Positions 43,789 to 52,218 of a DNA stretch of 64,000 bases are shown here, piece after piece. Each line of letters starts with the position of its first letter. Positions within the stretch are counted from its first letter, which is position 1. Position numbers and translations under genes: made by a program. The DNA is from Tepidisphaeraceae bacterium. GTDB lineage: Bacteria; Planctomycetota; Phycisphaerae; Tepidisphaerales; Tepidisphaeraceae. The stretch is taken from NCBI GenBank assembly GCA_035998445.1, contig DASYHQ010000008.1, positions 62,001 through 126,000 of the forward strand. The letters are read 5' to 3'. The notes beneath the pieces are model-generated. The model did no database searches. It saw only the letters and a program-made list of their open reading frames with translations, and was not told the origin of the DNA.

Positions 43789-44898
43789 TCACATCGGTTG
43801 CGTCGGGAACCCCTTCAACGGCCCCAGGTCCTTCCGATCGCGCCCGAACGTCAGCGGGCTTTGCACGTACACGCTGGCCAGTTCCGCCACGGCCCGCAGC
43901 GCGCTCACGTGCGTGCGCTCGTAGCCGTGCGACGCGTCGACGCCGAAGCACATCAGCGCGGTGCGGATGTCGCTGCCCGCCTCGGTGGCGCTGGCGGCGT
44001 CCGATCGGTAATAGCGGAAGACGTCGGGCTTGGCAGCGATGTCGTGGCCGCCCGCCAGCTGCAGCAGTTTGCGCGACAGGTGGTAGTCGAACGGGCCGCT
44101 CAGGTCCATCATGCAGACGGTCACGCTGAACTCGTCGCACGCCTGCCCCGGGCCGGGCGTGGCGTTGTCCACCGCCACCATCTCCGCCACGTGCCCGTGC
44201 AGCACCGCCGACGCGCCGCTGCCCACCTCTTCGCTCAGCGTGAACAGCAGGTAACAGTCGAACGGCAGCGTGACCTTCGCCTTCACCACCGCCTTCGCCG
44301 CCGCCAGCAGACAGGCCACGCCGGCCTTGTCGTCGAGGTGGCGCGAGTTCACGAACCCGTTGTCCAGCATCTCGGTGCCCGAGTCGATGCCGACGAAGTC
44401 CCCCACGTCCACGTTCAACCGCTTCAGGTCGGCCGCGTTCTCACAGCGGGCGTCGACGCGAATCTCCACGTGCTGCCAGCTCGTCGGCTGCTCGTCGATC
44501 TCGCGGTTGAAGATGTGCCCGCTGGCCTTCAACGGCAGGATCGTGCCGCGCAGCGGATCGCGCCCGGTGAAGATCGTCACCCGCGCCCCCTCGGCAAACC
44601 GGCTCGACCAGGTGCCGATCGGCATCACCTCAACGCGCCCGTTTGCTTTGAGCCCCTTCACCATCGCCCCCAGCGTGTCGACGTGCGCCACCAGCGCCCG
44701 CGCCGGCTCCTTCACCGTGCCCGCCAGCGTCGCGCGAATCGCCCCGCGGCGCGTCAGCTCGAACGGCACGCCCAGCGCGTCCAGCTCCTGCCCCACGAAG
44801 TGGACCACCTGGTCCGTGTACCCCGACGGGCTGGGGATCTCCAGCAGCTTCAGCATCGTGCTGGTCAGGTAGTCCATGTCGATCGGCAGCTTCTTCAT
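43789..44898 (-). CDS. M42-family peptidase of the NAGGN osmoprotectant trio
   Basis: A 369-residue metallopeptidase. Metal ligands and catalytic residues lie in AHVDTLGAMV (H72, D74), the second site region RHLDDKAGVAC (near 193) and LSEEVGSG (near 226). The start region LPIDMDYLTSTMLKLLEIPSPSGYTDQ and VEVMPIGTWSSRFAEGARVTI match what I know of the M42-like hydrolases that accompany NAGGN synthesis genes in Pseudomonas and others (TIGR03106-type). The two other members lie at 52219-55770 on the same strand. The ATG at 44898 is used. Confidence 0.88.
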   Translation of the reverse strand: MKKLPIDMDYLTSTMLKLLEIPSPSGYTDQVVHFVGQELDALGVPFELTRRGAIRATLAGTVKEPARALVAHVDTLGAMVKGLKANGRVEVMPIGTWSSRFAEGARVTIFTGRDPLRGTILPLKASGHIFNREIDEQPTSWQHVEIRVDARCENAADLKRLNVDVGDFVGIDSGTEMLDNGFVNSRHLDDKAGVACLLAAAKAVVKAKVTLPFDCYLLFTLSEEVGSGASAVLHGHVAEMVAVDNATPGPGQACDEFSVTVCMMDLSGPFDYHLSRKLLQLAGGHDIAAKPDVFRYYRSDAASATEAGSDIRTALMCFGVDASHGYERTHVSALRAVAELASVYVQSPLTFGRDRKDLGPLKGFPTQPM

Positions 44899-45103
44899 CG
44901 CGATGCGTTGCTCCCGTGGAAAGTTCGACGACGCCGCCGCCACGACCCGATCGCCCCGACCGCGCCGCTCACCCGCACCCTCGTCGGTTGATCCTACTGA
45001 CATGCCCCCCGCTTCACAGCGCCCGTTTTACGCTTCGCGCAGCCGCCCGTCGCCCGCGGTGCGCTGCGGCGAGTTGGGCTGCGGCTTTGTTAGGAAGCGG
45101 AAT

Positions 45104-45261
45104 GAACGCCAAGACGCCAAGAACGCCAAGTGAAGAAACGCCAAGAGAATTGACTTCTCTCTTCTTTCCGACCTTGGCGTCTTGGCGTTCAGCGTAGGGT
45201 GGGGTTCATCCCCACCAGTTGGTTCTGCTCGAAAGACGGTGGGGATCAACCCCACCCTACA
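45104..45261. repeat. Two adjacent hairpin repeats (AACGCCAAG and GGTGGGG families)
   Basis: The GAACGCCAAGACGCCAAG motif (45104-45121) pairs with CTTGGCGTCTTGGCGTTC (ends 45190). Immediately after, GTAGGGTGGGGTTCATCCCC (45194) pairs with GGGGATCAACCCCACCCTAC (ends 45261). The gap 44899-45318 has no gene. Confidence 0.88.
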
Positions 45262-45318
45262 GGACTTCTCTCACCGGGCGAATGGTCCGCAGGCGTACCG
45301 GCGGGCCCTACAGGATCG

Positions 45319-45744
45319 TTATGTGCCGGCCGGTGGCCAGGGACTCGGTGGCTCAGGCGGTTCGCCGCGCTGATCATACTCTCCGTCCGTCACCCAGAGC
45401 CATGCGTTCGCGGGCACGCCCGGCAGCATCCTGGTCAGCGCCAGCGCTTTGATCGCCACGGCCGTGATCCCCATGACGTGCCGGTACAACTCGTAGCGCC
45501 GAACCCCGCTGCCCGGGCATGGATCGCGGAGTTCAAGCCCGAGCGACAGCGCTTGCGTCAGAAGCGGCTTGTCGGGGATTTCCTGCATTGAGTACCTGAC
45601 CACCCACGGCCGCGCGTCCTCTCCTGAACCGTTGTAGAGGTCGACTTCGTGGCCGGAATCGATGTGAACGAGCGTGCATCCGCCTCGCTGCCTAAGCGCC
45701 GCCACCACTTCGTCCACCTGCAACTGTTCGTTACTCAAAGTCAT
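45319..45744 (-). CDS. Hypothetical protein
   Basis: A 141-residue soluble protein. The ATG at 45744 has GGAG five bases upstream. A beta-rich region LVHIDSGHEVDLYNGSG and RPWVVRYSMQEIPDKP is followed by the helical ALSLGLELRDPCPGSG and RYELYRHVMGITAVAIKAL. The tail is Pro-rich. No family was recognised. It lies 114 bp downstream of another unknown soluble gene on the same strand. Confidence 0.68.
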   Translation of the reverse strand: MTLSNEQLQVDEVVAALRQRGGCTLVHIDSGHEVDLYNGSGEDARPWVVRYSMQEIPDKPLLTQALSLGLELRDPCPGSGVRRYELYRHVMGITAVAIKALALTRMLPGVPANAWLWVTDGEYDQRGEPPEPPSPWPPAGT

Positions 45745-45858
45745 GGAGCTCCGGGCAAATGACTTTCCATCAACGGAACGGAGCCATCGTGCCACACGCC
45801 GTGCGCAGTCACGTAGCGTCCTCTGGTACTCTGCGGACCGCTTCCCTCACCGAGGGAC

Positions 45859-46281
45859 CTATCCTTGGTCCGTCGACGCGCTTTCCAGCCAGCGTTCGAA
45901 GAATGTTCGTTGCTCCTCAACGGGCACCGGGTCTACATCCGGGCCCACGTCGAGAATGCCGACCAGGTCCTTCATCCGCGCAGGCTTTCCCAGCGTTAAG
46001 CGGTACGCCTTCAGGCCCGCTCCCATGTCCCGAGCCATGCCCGACGGGAACACGTTTCGCGACGCGCCGTAGCAGACGGGCCTGAGCTTCCGCTGGGCCA
46101 GTTGTCCACGTATGTCCGCTAGCGCCTCGAAGTAATCGGACGCCTCGGCCCGCAAGCGTTCTCGCGCGAAGTCCAGTGTGAGCACGCAAGCCTCAGACTC
46201 ATGATCCAACTCGAACACGCCCTCAAGGGCGGACCCATCGTCCGCGACTAGCTTGATGTTGACTCGTTCAAGGTCTGCCAT
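45859..46281 (-). CDS. Hypothetical protein
   Basis: A 140-residue acidic soluble protein starting at ATG 46281. It has LDHESEACVLTLDFARERLRAEASDYFEALADIRGQL near the start. YRLTLGKPARMKDLVGILDVGPD then leads to VPVEEQRTFFERWLESA. The second half resembles small conserved proteins that I have seen described only as hypothetical. It may pair with the gene at 45319-45744, but no toxin or partner is evident. Confidence 0.72.
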   Translation of the reverse strand: MADLERVNIKLVADDGSALEGVFELDHESEACVLTLDFARERLRAEASDYFEALADIRGQLAQRKLRPVCYGASRNVFPSGMARDMGAGLKAYRLTLGKPARMKDLVGILDVGPDVDPVPVEEQRTFFERWLESASTDQG

Positions 46282-46356
46282 GTGGCACCGCCCAAGATTA
46301 TCCGGCCGGCGGCCGGTGGCGAGGATTGTACTCCTCCCTTGACGTTCGGCCGGCGC

Positions 46357-47142
46357 TCAAGGGAAATTCTGCCGTCCAGACCGCGGGGTGTAGGGCATCG
46401 TCGTTGCGGGGCCGGAGCGGATCGTGAACGTGACGTTGTCGTCGGCGCCGAGGTGGCCGTCCACGGTGCCGGGCGCGCCGTTGAGGGTGTAGTCGAACGT
46501 GAAGCGTGACTCGTCGGCCGGGTCGAGTTGCCCCGCCAGGATCGTCACGCGGTCGGTCGGGGCGAGCGTCAAGCGGTTCATGCCGTACCACAATTGCTTG
46601 GGCCGCGCTGCGGCTTGGAACGTGGCGCGCGTCCGCACATCGTAGGTCGGAAACAGGGCGTTTCGCGAGCCGTCTGGCTGTGTACCGTACTGGCCACCAT
46701 TCAGATTGATCAACCGCCACGGCCCGCCGGGCACCCGCCGCAGGCCGATCGGCGCCATGCCCGAGCGGTAGCTCACTTCGAGCTGCTGCGGGTCGCTGTA
46801 CGACGCCGACAGTCGCGCGACGGTCGGCATCCCCGTCCCGCCGCCGTCCGCGGTGCGCAGCTCGTACTGCGCTTGTCCCGTCAACCGCGCGATCTCTGCC
46901 GGTTCCTCGCTGTAGAGGACCGCGCCCGGCGGCGCGATCACGGCTTCCACCTTCCGCTGCCCGTCATAGGCCACCCAGTGCGGCCGGCCCCGCTCCACCA
47001 CCCGCGGCGTCACCATCTTCACCGCCATCACGCCCGCCACCAACACCGTCACCCCGATCGCCGCGCGCCGAAGGTTCCGCCGCATCGGCCGCACGGGCGG
47101 CGTGCCGTAGTCCAGTTCCACCTTCTGCCGAACGGGGTTCAT
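46357..47142 (-). CDS. Membrane-anchored hypothetical protein
   Basis: A 261-residue protein with a basic N-terminus and one TM (about 27-45, AAIGVTVLVAGVMAVKMV), so most of it faces the periplasm. The outer part is beta-rich: VLYSEEPAEIARLTGQ, GGPWRLINLNGGQYG and a C-terminal RFTFDYTLNGAPGTVDGHL. It carries no recognised enzyme motif. It lies 75 bp before the small hypothetical gene 45859-46281 on the same strand. Confidence 0.75.
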   Translation of the reverse strand: MNPVRQKVELDYGTPPVRPMRRNLRRAAIGVTVLVAGVMAVKMVTPRVVERGRPHWVAYDGQRKVEAVIAPPGAVLYSEEPAEIARLTGQAQYELRTADGGGTGMPTVARLSASYSDPQQLEVSYRSGMAPIGLRRVPGGPWRLINLNGGQYGTQPDGSRNALFPTYDVRTRATFQAAARPKQLWYGMNRLTLAPTDRVTILAGQLDPADESRFTFDYTLNGAPGTVDGHLGADDNVTFTIRSGPATTMPYTPRSGRQNFP

Positions 47143-47214
47143 GCGATGATACTAACACGTTGTGCGCCACAACGACGGATGCAACGAGCCACCTAGAGCA
47201 GGGCGCATCTTGGT

Positions 47215-47321
47215 GTAGCGACCCGTCTGGGGGCCACAGGTCGGCGTACTCGCAGACCTGTGTCGTCCTGTGCGACCGAAGACACAGGTCTCGGCGTACC
47301 GCGACCTGTGGCACCCGCTAC
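47215..47321. repeat. CCACAGGTCGGCGTACTCGC hairpin repeat
   Basis: GTAGCG...GGCCACAGGTCGGCGTA (47215) pairs with the inverted TACCGCGACCTGTGGCACCCGCTAC (ends 47321). An inner second pair, GACCTGTGTC/GACACAGGTC, gives a branched hairpin. It sits just before the 21-bp minisatellite region. Confidence 0.82.
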
Positions 47322-47377
47322 ATCAAGACGTGCTCGGCTCTAAAGGCCGCGAGGGCGCGTGCGGCGCGTAGGGGCGC

Positions 47378-48271
47378 ATGGGCGTGGTGGGCGTCGTCGT
47401 GTGGGTGGCGACCGGGTGGGCTTCGATGGTTGGGATGGGGAGGTTCGTGACGCGCTTGTTCGTGCGGGCCACGAACGCGTTCATGCGCGTGACGGACGTG
47501 TTCGTGCGCGTGACGAACGTGTTCGTGCGCGTAACCAACCTGTTCGTGCGCGTGACGGACATGTTCGTGCGCGCGACCAACCTGTTCGTGCGCGTGACCA
47601 ACCTGTTCGTGCGCGTTGCCAACGTGTTCCTGCGCGTGACGGACATGTTCGTGCGCGTGACGGACATGTTCGTGCGCGTGACCAACCTGTTCGTGCGCGT
47701 GACCAACGCGTTCGTGCGCGCGACGGACGTGTTCGGGGTGGTGGCGGGCCCGTTCGCGTGGGTGGCCGGCGTGAACGGGGTGGGCGTGGGCGAGAACGGT
47801 GTGGCGGGCGGCGGGTTCGCGTGGAGGGGCGGTGGGTTCGGGGTGGGGCTGGGCGTGTGCGGGGCGACTGGCGGCGGGCACGTGACGAGCGCCGGGGGGA
47901 AGGGGTTGGCGACGGGCGAGATCGAGTTGGCGGTGGAAACGCGCGGCTCGGGGGCGGCGCCGTTGGCTCGGCGGCCGAGCCTCGAGGCTCGGCCGCCGGG
48001 CTGGAGGCGGTGGCCAGCGCGTGGCAGCCATGGCGCGATTTCGAACGGCGCTGCGGGCGGGCGGCCGGGCCGGGCCGACGGGCGGTGGGCGGAGCGCGGC
48101 AGCGCGGGGCTGGGCGGGCGATGTCGCGAGGCGAGCGGCGCGAGCGCCGAGGCTCGAATCGTGTATCGGACGTGCCGGTGGAGGGCGATGGCGTTTGTGG
48201 CCGATGAACAGGGGCAGGGCTGCGCCGCCGCGATGGGCGATCGGCGGGCGGGCGCGAGGAACATCCGATAA
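47378..48271 (+). CDS. Possible repeat protein with FVRVTNL-type heptads
   Basis: A 297-residue frame beginning near AGGGG and ending 16 bp before the next gene's ATG. Residues 28-118 are 13 perfect-length heptads (consensus F-V-R-V-T-N/D-hydrophobic). They are followed by a Gly/Val-rich stretch and an Arg/Gly-rich tail of low complexity. Of the frames crossing the repeat, this one has the most conservative substitutions between units (V/L/M/A, N/D, T/A). Minus-strand frames covering the same DNA, including one with N-x-x-V-T-R-T heptads, also lack stops. Coding is therefore uncertain, and a non-coding minisatellite is the main alternative. Confidence 0.35.
   Translation: MGVVGVVVWVATGWASMVGMGRFVTRLFVRATNAFMRVTDVFVRVTNVFVRVTNLFVRVTDMFVRATNLFVRVTNLFVRVANVFLRVTDMFVRVTDMFVRVTNLFVRVTNAFVRATDVFGVVAGPFAWVAGVNGVGVGENGVAGGGFAWRGGGFGVGLGVCGATGGGHVTSAGGKGLATGEIELAVETRGSGAAPLARRPSLEARPPGWRRWPARGSHGAISNGAAGGRPGRADGRWAERGSAGLGGRCREASGASAEARIVYRTCRWRAMAFVADEQGQGCAAAMGDRRAGARNIR
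47459..47731. repeat. 21-bp minisatellite, 13 tandem units
   Basis: Thirteen contiguous 21-bp units with consensus TTCGTGCGCGTGACSRACNTG, no unit longer or shorter. Variation is limited to positions 4, 9, 11-13, 15, 16, 19 and 20 of the unit. Units such as 5 and 10, or 7 and 11, are identical or nearly so. A 30-bp palindrome around CGGCCGAGCCTCGAGGCTCG lies downstream at about 47970-48000. Confidence 0.95.
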
Positions 48272-48286
48272 ACGAACGGGAGCCGC

Positions 48287-49213
48287 ATGTCGAAGAAGTT
48301 CATTCCGAACGGCGATCAGGACTTCGCCGCGATGGCCGGGCACGTCATGCGCACGGTGGCGGGCGACGCCGAGGCGTACCACGTGACGCGCGAGGATGCC
48401 GAGGAACTGACGGCCGTGGTGACGCGATACGCCGCGGCGCTGCAGGCCACCAAGATGGGCGAGCGGTCGTCGGTGGCCACGCGCGCCAAGGAGGACGCCC
48501 GCGTCGCGGCCGAGCAGGTCATCCGCAGGATCGCCGGCTACATTCGTGGCAACCCGCGCGTCCCCCCGCTGACCAAGTACAAGCTGTTCTTGCGCGATCG
48601 CGCGGCCAAGGCCAAGCAACTGCCCTGCCCGCAGGAGCCGCCGCGGCTGCGCTTCGTGCGGGCGCTGCACGAGGCCGGCGCTGCGGTGCCGGTGCACGAG
48701 TTGAAGTTCGAATCGCTGGAACACGGCGTCGCCAAACCGGCCGGCGCGGTGCGGCTGGAGTTGTTCGTGGACCTGGTGCCGCCGGAGGAACCGATCCCCG
48801 CGCACCCGGGCGCGAACCTGGCGGGCCGGCCGTGGTACCTGCGGTCGTTCACGCGGTCGCCGATCAAGCTGGTGCCGCCGATGGCGCGCGTGGCGATGCG
48901 GGTGGTCTACTGGGCGCGGTGGGCCGACTCGGTGGGCAACGTGGGCCCGTTCAGCGCGACGGCGGTCGGGTGGATCGAGGGGGCGACGCACCACTACATG
49001 CCCACGCCGACGCACAACCGCCCGCAGCTGATGACCACCGACCCCACCGCCACCGGCCCCGCGACACGCGACCAGCGCTACATCGTGGCGGTGCTGGAAA
49101 CGATCGACCGCGCGTTCGTGGCGAACGACGTGAAAGCATCGGCCCTGCCCGCGCCAACAACGCGCGAACCGCGGCAGTTGGAAGGCCCAACGGAAGACGC
49201 GCAGGCGGCGTGA
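48287..49213 (+). CDS. Planctomycete-type protein with C-terminal Fn3-like region
   Basis: A 308-residue protein. The start SKKFIPNGDQDFAAMAGHV and a helical N-terminal half (to about 105) are followed by a beta-rich half. That half contains GAVRLELFVDLVPP, RPWYLRSFTRSPIKLVPP and MRVVYWARWADSVGNVGPFS, then GWIEG. I associate this pattern with a family common in planctomycetes and of unknown function. The WYLRS...VYWARWA part resembles a fibronectin type III-like fold. No signal peptide is visible. GGGAG precedes the ATG. It directly follows the heptad-repeat frame and could be cotranscribed with it. Confidence 0.85.
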   Translation: MSKKFIPNGDQDFAAMAGHVMRTVAGDAEAYHVTREDAEELTAVVTRYAAALQATKMGERSSVATRAKEDARVAAEQVIRRIAGYIRGNPRVPPLTKYKLFLRDRAAKAKQLPCPQEPPRLRFVRALHEAGAAVPVHELKFESLEHGVAKPAGAVRLELFVDLVPPEEPIPAHPGANLAGRPWYLRSFTRSPIKLVPPMARVAMRVVYWARWADSVGNVGPFSATAVGWIEGATHHYMPTPTHNRPQLMTTDPTATGPATRDQRYIVAVLETIDRAFVANDVKASALPAPTTREPRQLEGPTEDAQAA

Positions 49214-49257
49214 GCGAAGGTGCCTCGCCGCTGCGCACGAACGCCTGGCGCCACGGC

Positions 49258-49908
49258 TTAGGCCTGACTGCGGCGGCGGCGGGCGAGCAGGGAGACGGCG
49301 GCAATGCCGAGCAGGCCCACGGTCGCCGGCTCGGGGACGGCGACGGTCGCCTGGCCCGAGAAGATCGTGGGCCCGCCGTTACCGTTGAAGCGGTACAGGC
49401 CGATCGTGCGGTTGTGGTTCCACTGGGACAGTTCGATCTGGGCGGGCATGACGTCGTTCGTGAGCACCGACGGGCCGTTCACGCCATCGAGCGACGACGT
49501 GCGCAGCCAGAAGATGAACGTCGAGTTGAGGCCGTCGTTCAGCGGGATGTCGCAGCGGATCTCGTCAAACTGGTGGTGCGTGGTGCCGTTGGAGACGTCG
49601 ATCGTGCCGTTGCCGTAGCTGGCGTTGATGTTGCGCGACGGCACGGAGAGCGTGACGTTCTGCATGGCATTGTCGTAGATGCCCCACCAGTTGAACCCGT
49701 GGCTGTCGGCGACGCCGGTGTCGATGCTGAAGTTGACGTAGAACGTGTCGCCCACCTGCACGTCCTGGTACGCCGGGGGCAGCAGGCTGGGAATGCCAAG
49801 GAAACTGACGTCCGCCTGCAGGCGGTAATCGACGATCGCCGCCGACGCGACGTTGCCCAGACCGATGACGATGGCCGTAGCCGTAGCGAGCTTGCCGAAC
49901 GGATGCAT
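49258..49908 (-). CDS. PEP-CTERM sorting-signal protein
   Basis: A 216-residue secreted protein. A signal peptide (about 1-23, ending ASA) precedes a beta-rich body with FYVNFSIDTGVADSHGFNWWG and STFIFWLRTSSL. The C-terminus is a PEP-CTERM signal: VPEPATVGLLG, a hydrophobic stretch and the basic tail LLARRRRSQA. Such signals direct sorting and processing at the cell surface by an exosortase-type system. No exosortase gene is in the window. It converges on the 308-residue gene. Confidence 0.92.
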   Translation of the reverse strand: MHPFGKLATATAIVIGLGNVASAAIVDYRLQADVSFLGIPSLLPPAYQDVQVGDTFYVNFSIDTGVADSHGFNWWGIYDNAMQNVTLSVPSRNINASYGNGTIDVSNGTTHHQFDEIRCDIPLNDGLNSTFIFWLRTSSLDGVNGPSVLTNDVMPAQIELSQWNHNRTIGLYRFNGNGGPTIFSGQATVAVPEPATVGLLGIAAVSLLARRRRSQA

Positions 49909-50196
49909 GTGTGTTAATGCTGTTTGTCGTCACGAGCGCACCCACGCGCCCGATGCCCCGCCTCCGTACCGGCCAGCAGTGGACGGGCACGAAGATAGCG
50001 GCAGAGTCCGCCGTTTCAAGCGCAAAGTCGGACTGAGGATCAACGACATCAGGAAGACGTTGATAAGGTGGCGAACCTATAGCAGCGCTGCGGCGGGCGA
50101 TGGTTCGGCTGGTGAAGGCGCGGTGCATCTTCCAACGATGGCGCGCGCCGCGGTGAAGCTGGTGATGGGCTGGACGACGACGGTGCGCTGATCGGC

Positions 50197-51126
50197 CTAC
50201 ATCATCGACGGGCGCTGGTGGACGCGGTTGCGCTTCCACAGCATGACGGCGGTCGACAGGACAAGAACCAGCGCGACCTCGATGATCCACCTTATGGCGG
50301 CCTGGCCGGCGAGTTGCCATTCGCCGGCCACCAGGGCCATGCCGAACAGCGACAGCGTGGGGACGAGTGCCAAGGCGATCATCACGCCGCCCGTGAGCAA
50401 CGCGCGGCCAGCCGCCACCAGCACCGCGCCCCCTACCGCGGCCACGACGCTGGAGGCGATGCTGGGGAAGGTGACGGTCGACCAGTAGGTGACCAGCGAG
50501 GCGGCGGGCAGGTAGGTGTCGCCGGTGAGCAGCGGTTGGCCGGCCAACCGCAGCACGGCGGCGGCGGCGATCGCCGAGAGCAGGAGCGTGGCGTAGGCGA
50601 TCGCGGCGTCCTTCAACCCGCGCTGCCACGCGCGGCTCTGCGCGACGATGCCGAGGCCGATGCGCGTCAGCGGTTCGAAGCCCGGCGCGATCAGCATCGC
50701 GCCGACGACCACGTGCACCGCGCCTGTGGCGATGCCCATCACCGCCACCACGCCCGCCACCGCCATCACCGTGACGCCGTTGGCGGTCATGTTGCTCTCG
50801 CGCGCCATGGCCGATTCCATCTCTTCCCACGTGCACTCGGTGTCGTCGCGCGCCACGCGCTCGATAAGCTGTGGCGCGACGACGCTAACGGGCGAGTTGG
50901 TGACGATCGTGGTGCCCGCGTCGCGGCCGATGCCGGCGCTTTGCAGCAGGCGCACGAGGCCGTGCAGGCGCGTGTCGAGAATCTCCAGGCTGATTAGGTC
51001 GCCCGGTTCCTTCACCGACGCGCCGGGGAAGTGCCGCACGGCGATCACGCCGTCCATGTCCTTCACCTGCGCGATGAGCCCGGGTGCCCGCTCGGAAGGC
51101 ACGCTAATATCTACGGTTCTAGGCAT
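50197..51126 (-). CDS. DUF389 family membrane protein
   Basis: A 309-residue inner-membrane protein. The N-terminal cytoplasmic domain (about 1-110) resembles an ACT-like fold (VKDMDGVIAVRHFPGASV). The membrane domain then has about six TM helices with the DUF389 pattern GAVHVVVGAMLIAPGFEPLTRIGLGI and LLTGGVMIALALVPTLSLFGMAL. The function is unknown. It lies between the M42 peptidase and the NAGGN synthesis genes, with the same orientation as both. A role in osmotic adaptation is only a guess from position. Confidence 0.88.
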   Translation of the reverse strand: MPRTVDISVPSERAPGLIAQVKDMDGVIAVRHFPGASVKEPGDLISLEILDTRLHGLVRLLQSAGIGRDAGTTIVTNSPVSVVAPQLIERVARDDTECTWEEMESAMARESNMTANGVTVMAVAGVVAVMGIATGAVHVVVGAMLIAPGFEPLTRIGLGIVAQSRAWQRGLKDAAIAYATLLLSAIAAAAVLRLAGQPLLTGDTYLPAASLVTYWSTVTFPSIASSVVAAVGGAVLVAAGRALLTGGVMIALALVPTLSLFGMALVAGEWQLAGQAAIRWIIEVALVLVLSTAVMLWKRNRVHQRPSMM

Positions 51127-51249
51127 GCGTTCATTGCTCCTGCCGCGCTGCGGCGTTGTTGCCGAAACGCGCGAATTGCCGTGGCCGGCTTTCGTTTAGC
51201 CACAGCGCGGTGACCACGGCCGCGCCTAGAGCGTGTTCAGAGACTCGCT

Positions 51250-51326
51250 TGGGTGCCACGGTTTGGTACTCCAAGCCGTGCTGGCCCACGAGGAACACGG
51301 CTTGGAGTACCAAACCGTGGCACCCA
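51250..51326. repeat. 77-bp hairpin repeat (second copy of the GGTGCCACGG family)
   Basis: TGGGTGCCACGGTTTGGTAC and the inverted GTACCAAACCGTGGCACCCA are perfect arms, longer than in the copy at 14683-14764. The loop (GTGCTGGCCCACGAGGAA region) differs completely from the first copy but again contains a small stem (CGTG...CACG). Confidence 0.9.
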
Positions 51327-51372
51327 GCGCCGTCAGGCCCACGTTGCCGACCCCGAAGGTGCATAACACGCC

Positions 51373-52125
51373 CTACATTCCCGCCACGGCCCACAACAGC
51401 GTCGTGGTGGCGACGATGCCGAGGGCCACCGCCCAGAAGCGGCTCTGCTGGTCGGGCGGGATCTCTTCCTTGATCACGTTGAAGATGACCACGCCCGCCA
51501 GCACGCCGAGCAACAAGTGGAACGCGAAGTCGGGCAGTTCGGTCGCGTAGCCGACAAGCGCGCCGGCGACGGTGGACGCAGCCAGGATCCAGCGGCCGCG
51601 CATCGCGTAGAGCGAGCGGTAGTCGCGCTCCAGCCCCACGGCGATGCCGCTGAAGTGCGTGGCCATCACGATGCCCAGCACGGCCACGGCCGTCACGGTC
51701 TGCTTGCCCTCGTCGAACAGCAGGTAACCGATGAGCGCGGTGTAGACGGCCATCACCCCCATGTGCAGCCAGAAGACCCAGTTGGCGGCGCGCTCCTCGG
51801 CGGCGCGGCCGCCGGCGCCGGGGCGCATCTGCCGGGTGCCCTTGGCGGCCCGTTCGATGCCGAACACGAGGGCCGCGCCAACGAGGGCGACGAGGAACAA
51901 CAGGTGTTCCTCAAGCCACGTCGACAGGGTGTGGTGCTCGCGCACCTTCTGCTGCGCATGGGTGAGTTCCGGTAACAGCCGCAGGAAGACGTACCCGATC
52001 GCCATGCCGCCGGCGAACGACAACCACCTGCTGCGCGGCGTGCCGCGCAGCGCGTCGATGCCTGCCGCCACGATCAGCACGATCGCCAACACCGCCGTTG
52101 CGATGAAGGCCACGACCATGACCAT
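51373..52125 (-). CDS. ZIP-like polytopic membrane protein
   Basis: A 250-residue hydrophobic protein with about seven to eight TM helices, starting at ATG 52125 (MVMVVAFIATAVLAIVL). The early segment YVFLRLLPELTHAQQK and later ATHFSGIAVGLERDY recall ZIP metal transporters, but the classic HxxxE metal motifs are incomplete. The resemblance could be superficial. It lies between the DUF389 gene and the NAGGN synthetase gene on the same strand. Confidence 0.75.
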   Translation of the reverse strand: MVMVVAFIATAVLAIVLIVAAGIDALRGTPRSRWLSFAGGMAIGYVFLRLLPELTHAQQKVREHHTLSTWLEEHLLFLVALVGAALVFGIERAAKGTRQMRPGAGGRAAEERAANWVFWLHMGVMAVYTALIGYLLFDEGKQTVTAVAVLGIVMATHFSGIAVGLERDYRSLYAMRGRWILAASTVAGALVGYATELPDFAFHLLLGVLAGVVIFNVIKEEIPPDQQSRFWAVALGIVATTTLLWAVAGM

Positions 52126-52218
52126 GCGTAGCCACCTTTCACTGAACGAGAGGACACCAGCGCGAGCGGGCCGCATCTGGGCGACTGCGCTGCCCGGTGG
52201 GATGCCGTGGCACACAGC

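Noticed and set aside
42691..44991. 766-residue plus-strand frame over the binding protein and M42 peptidase genes
   Set aside because: Low-complexity Arg/His/Val composition and two well-supported minus-strand genes beneath it.
47459..47731. CRISPR array
   Set aside because: The units are contiguous 21-mers with no unique spacers and no cas genes nearby.
47323..48303. 326-residue minus-strand frame with N-x-x-V-T-R-T heptads
   Set aside because: Unit-to-unit substitutions in this frame are radical and its start overlaps the start of the divergent gene. It is kept only as an alternative in the minisatellite discussion.
47318..49015. 565-residue minus-strand frame rich in HAHEHV heptads
   Set aside because: It runs antisense through the whole 308-residue planctomycete-type gene. 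Its regularity is the automatic product of a 21-bp tandem repeat.
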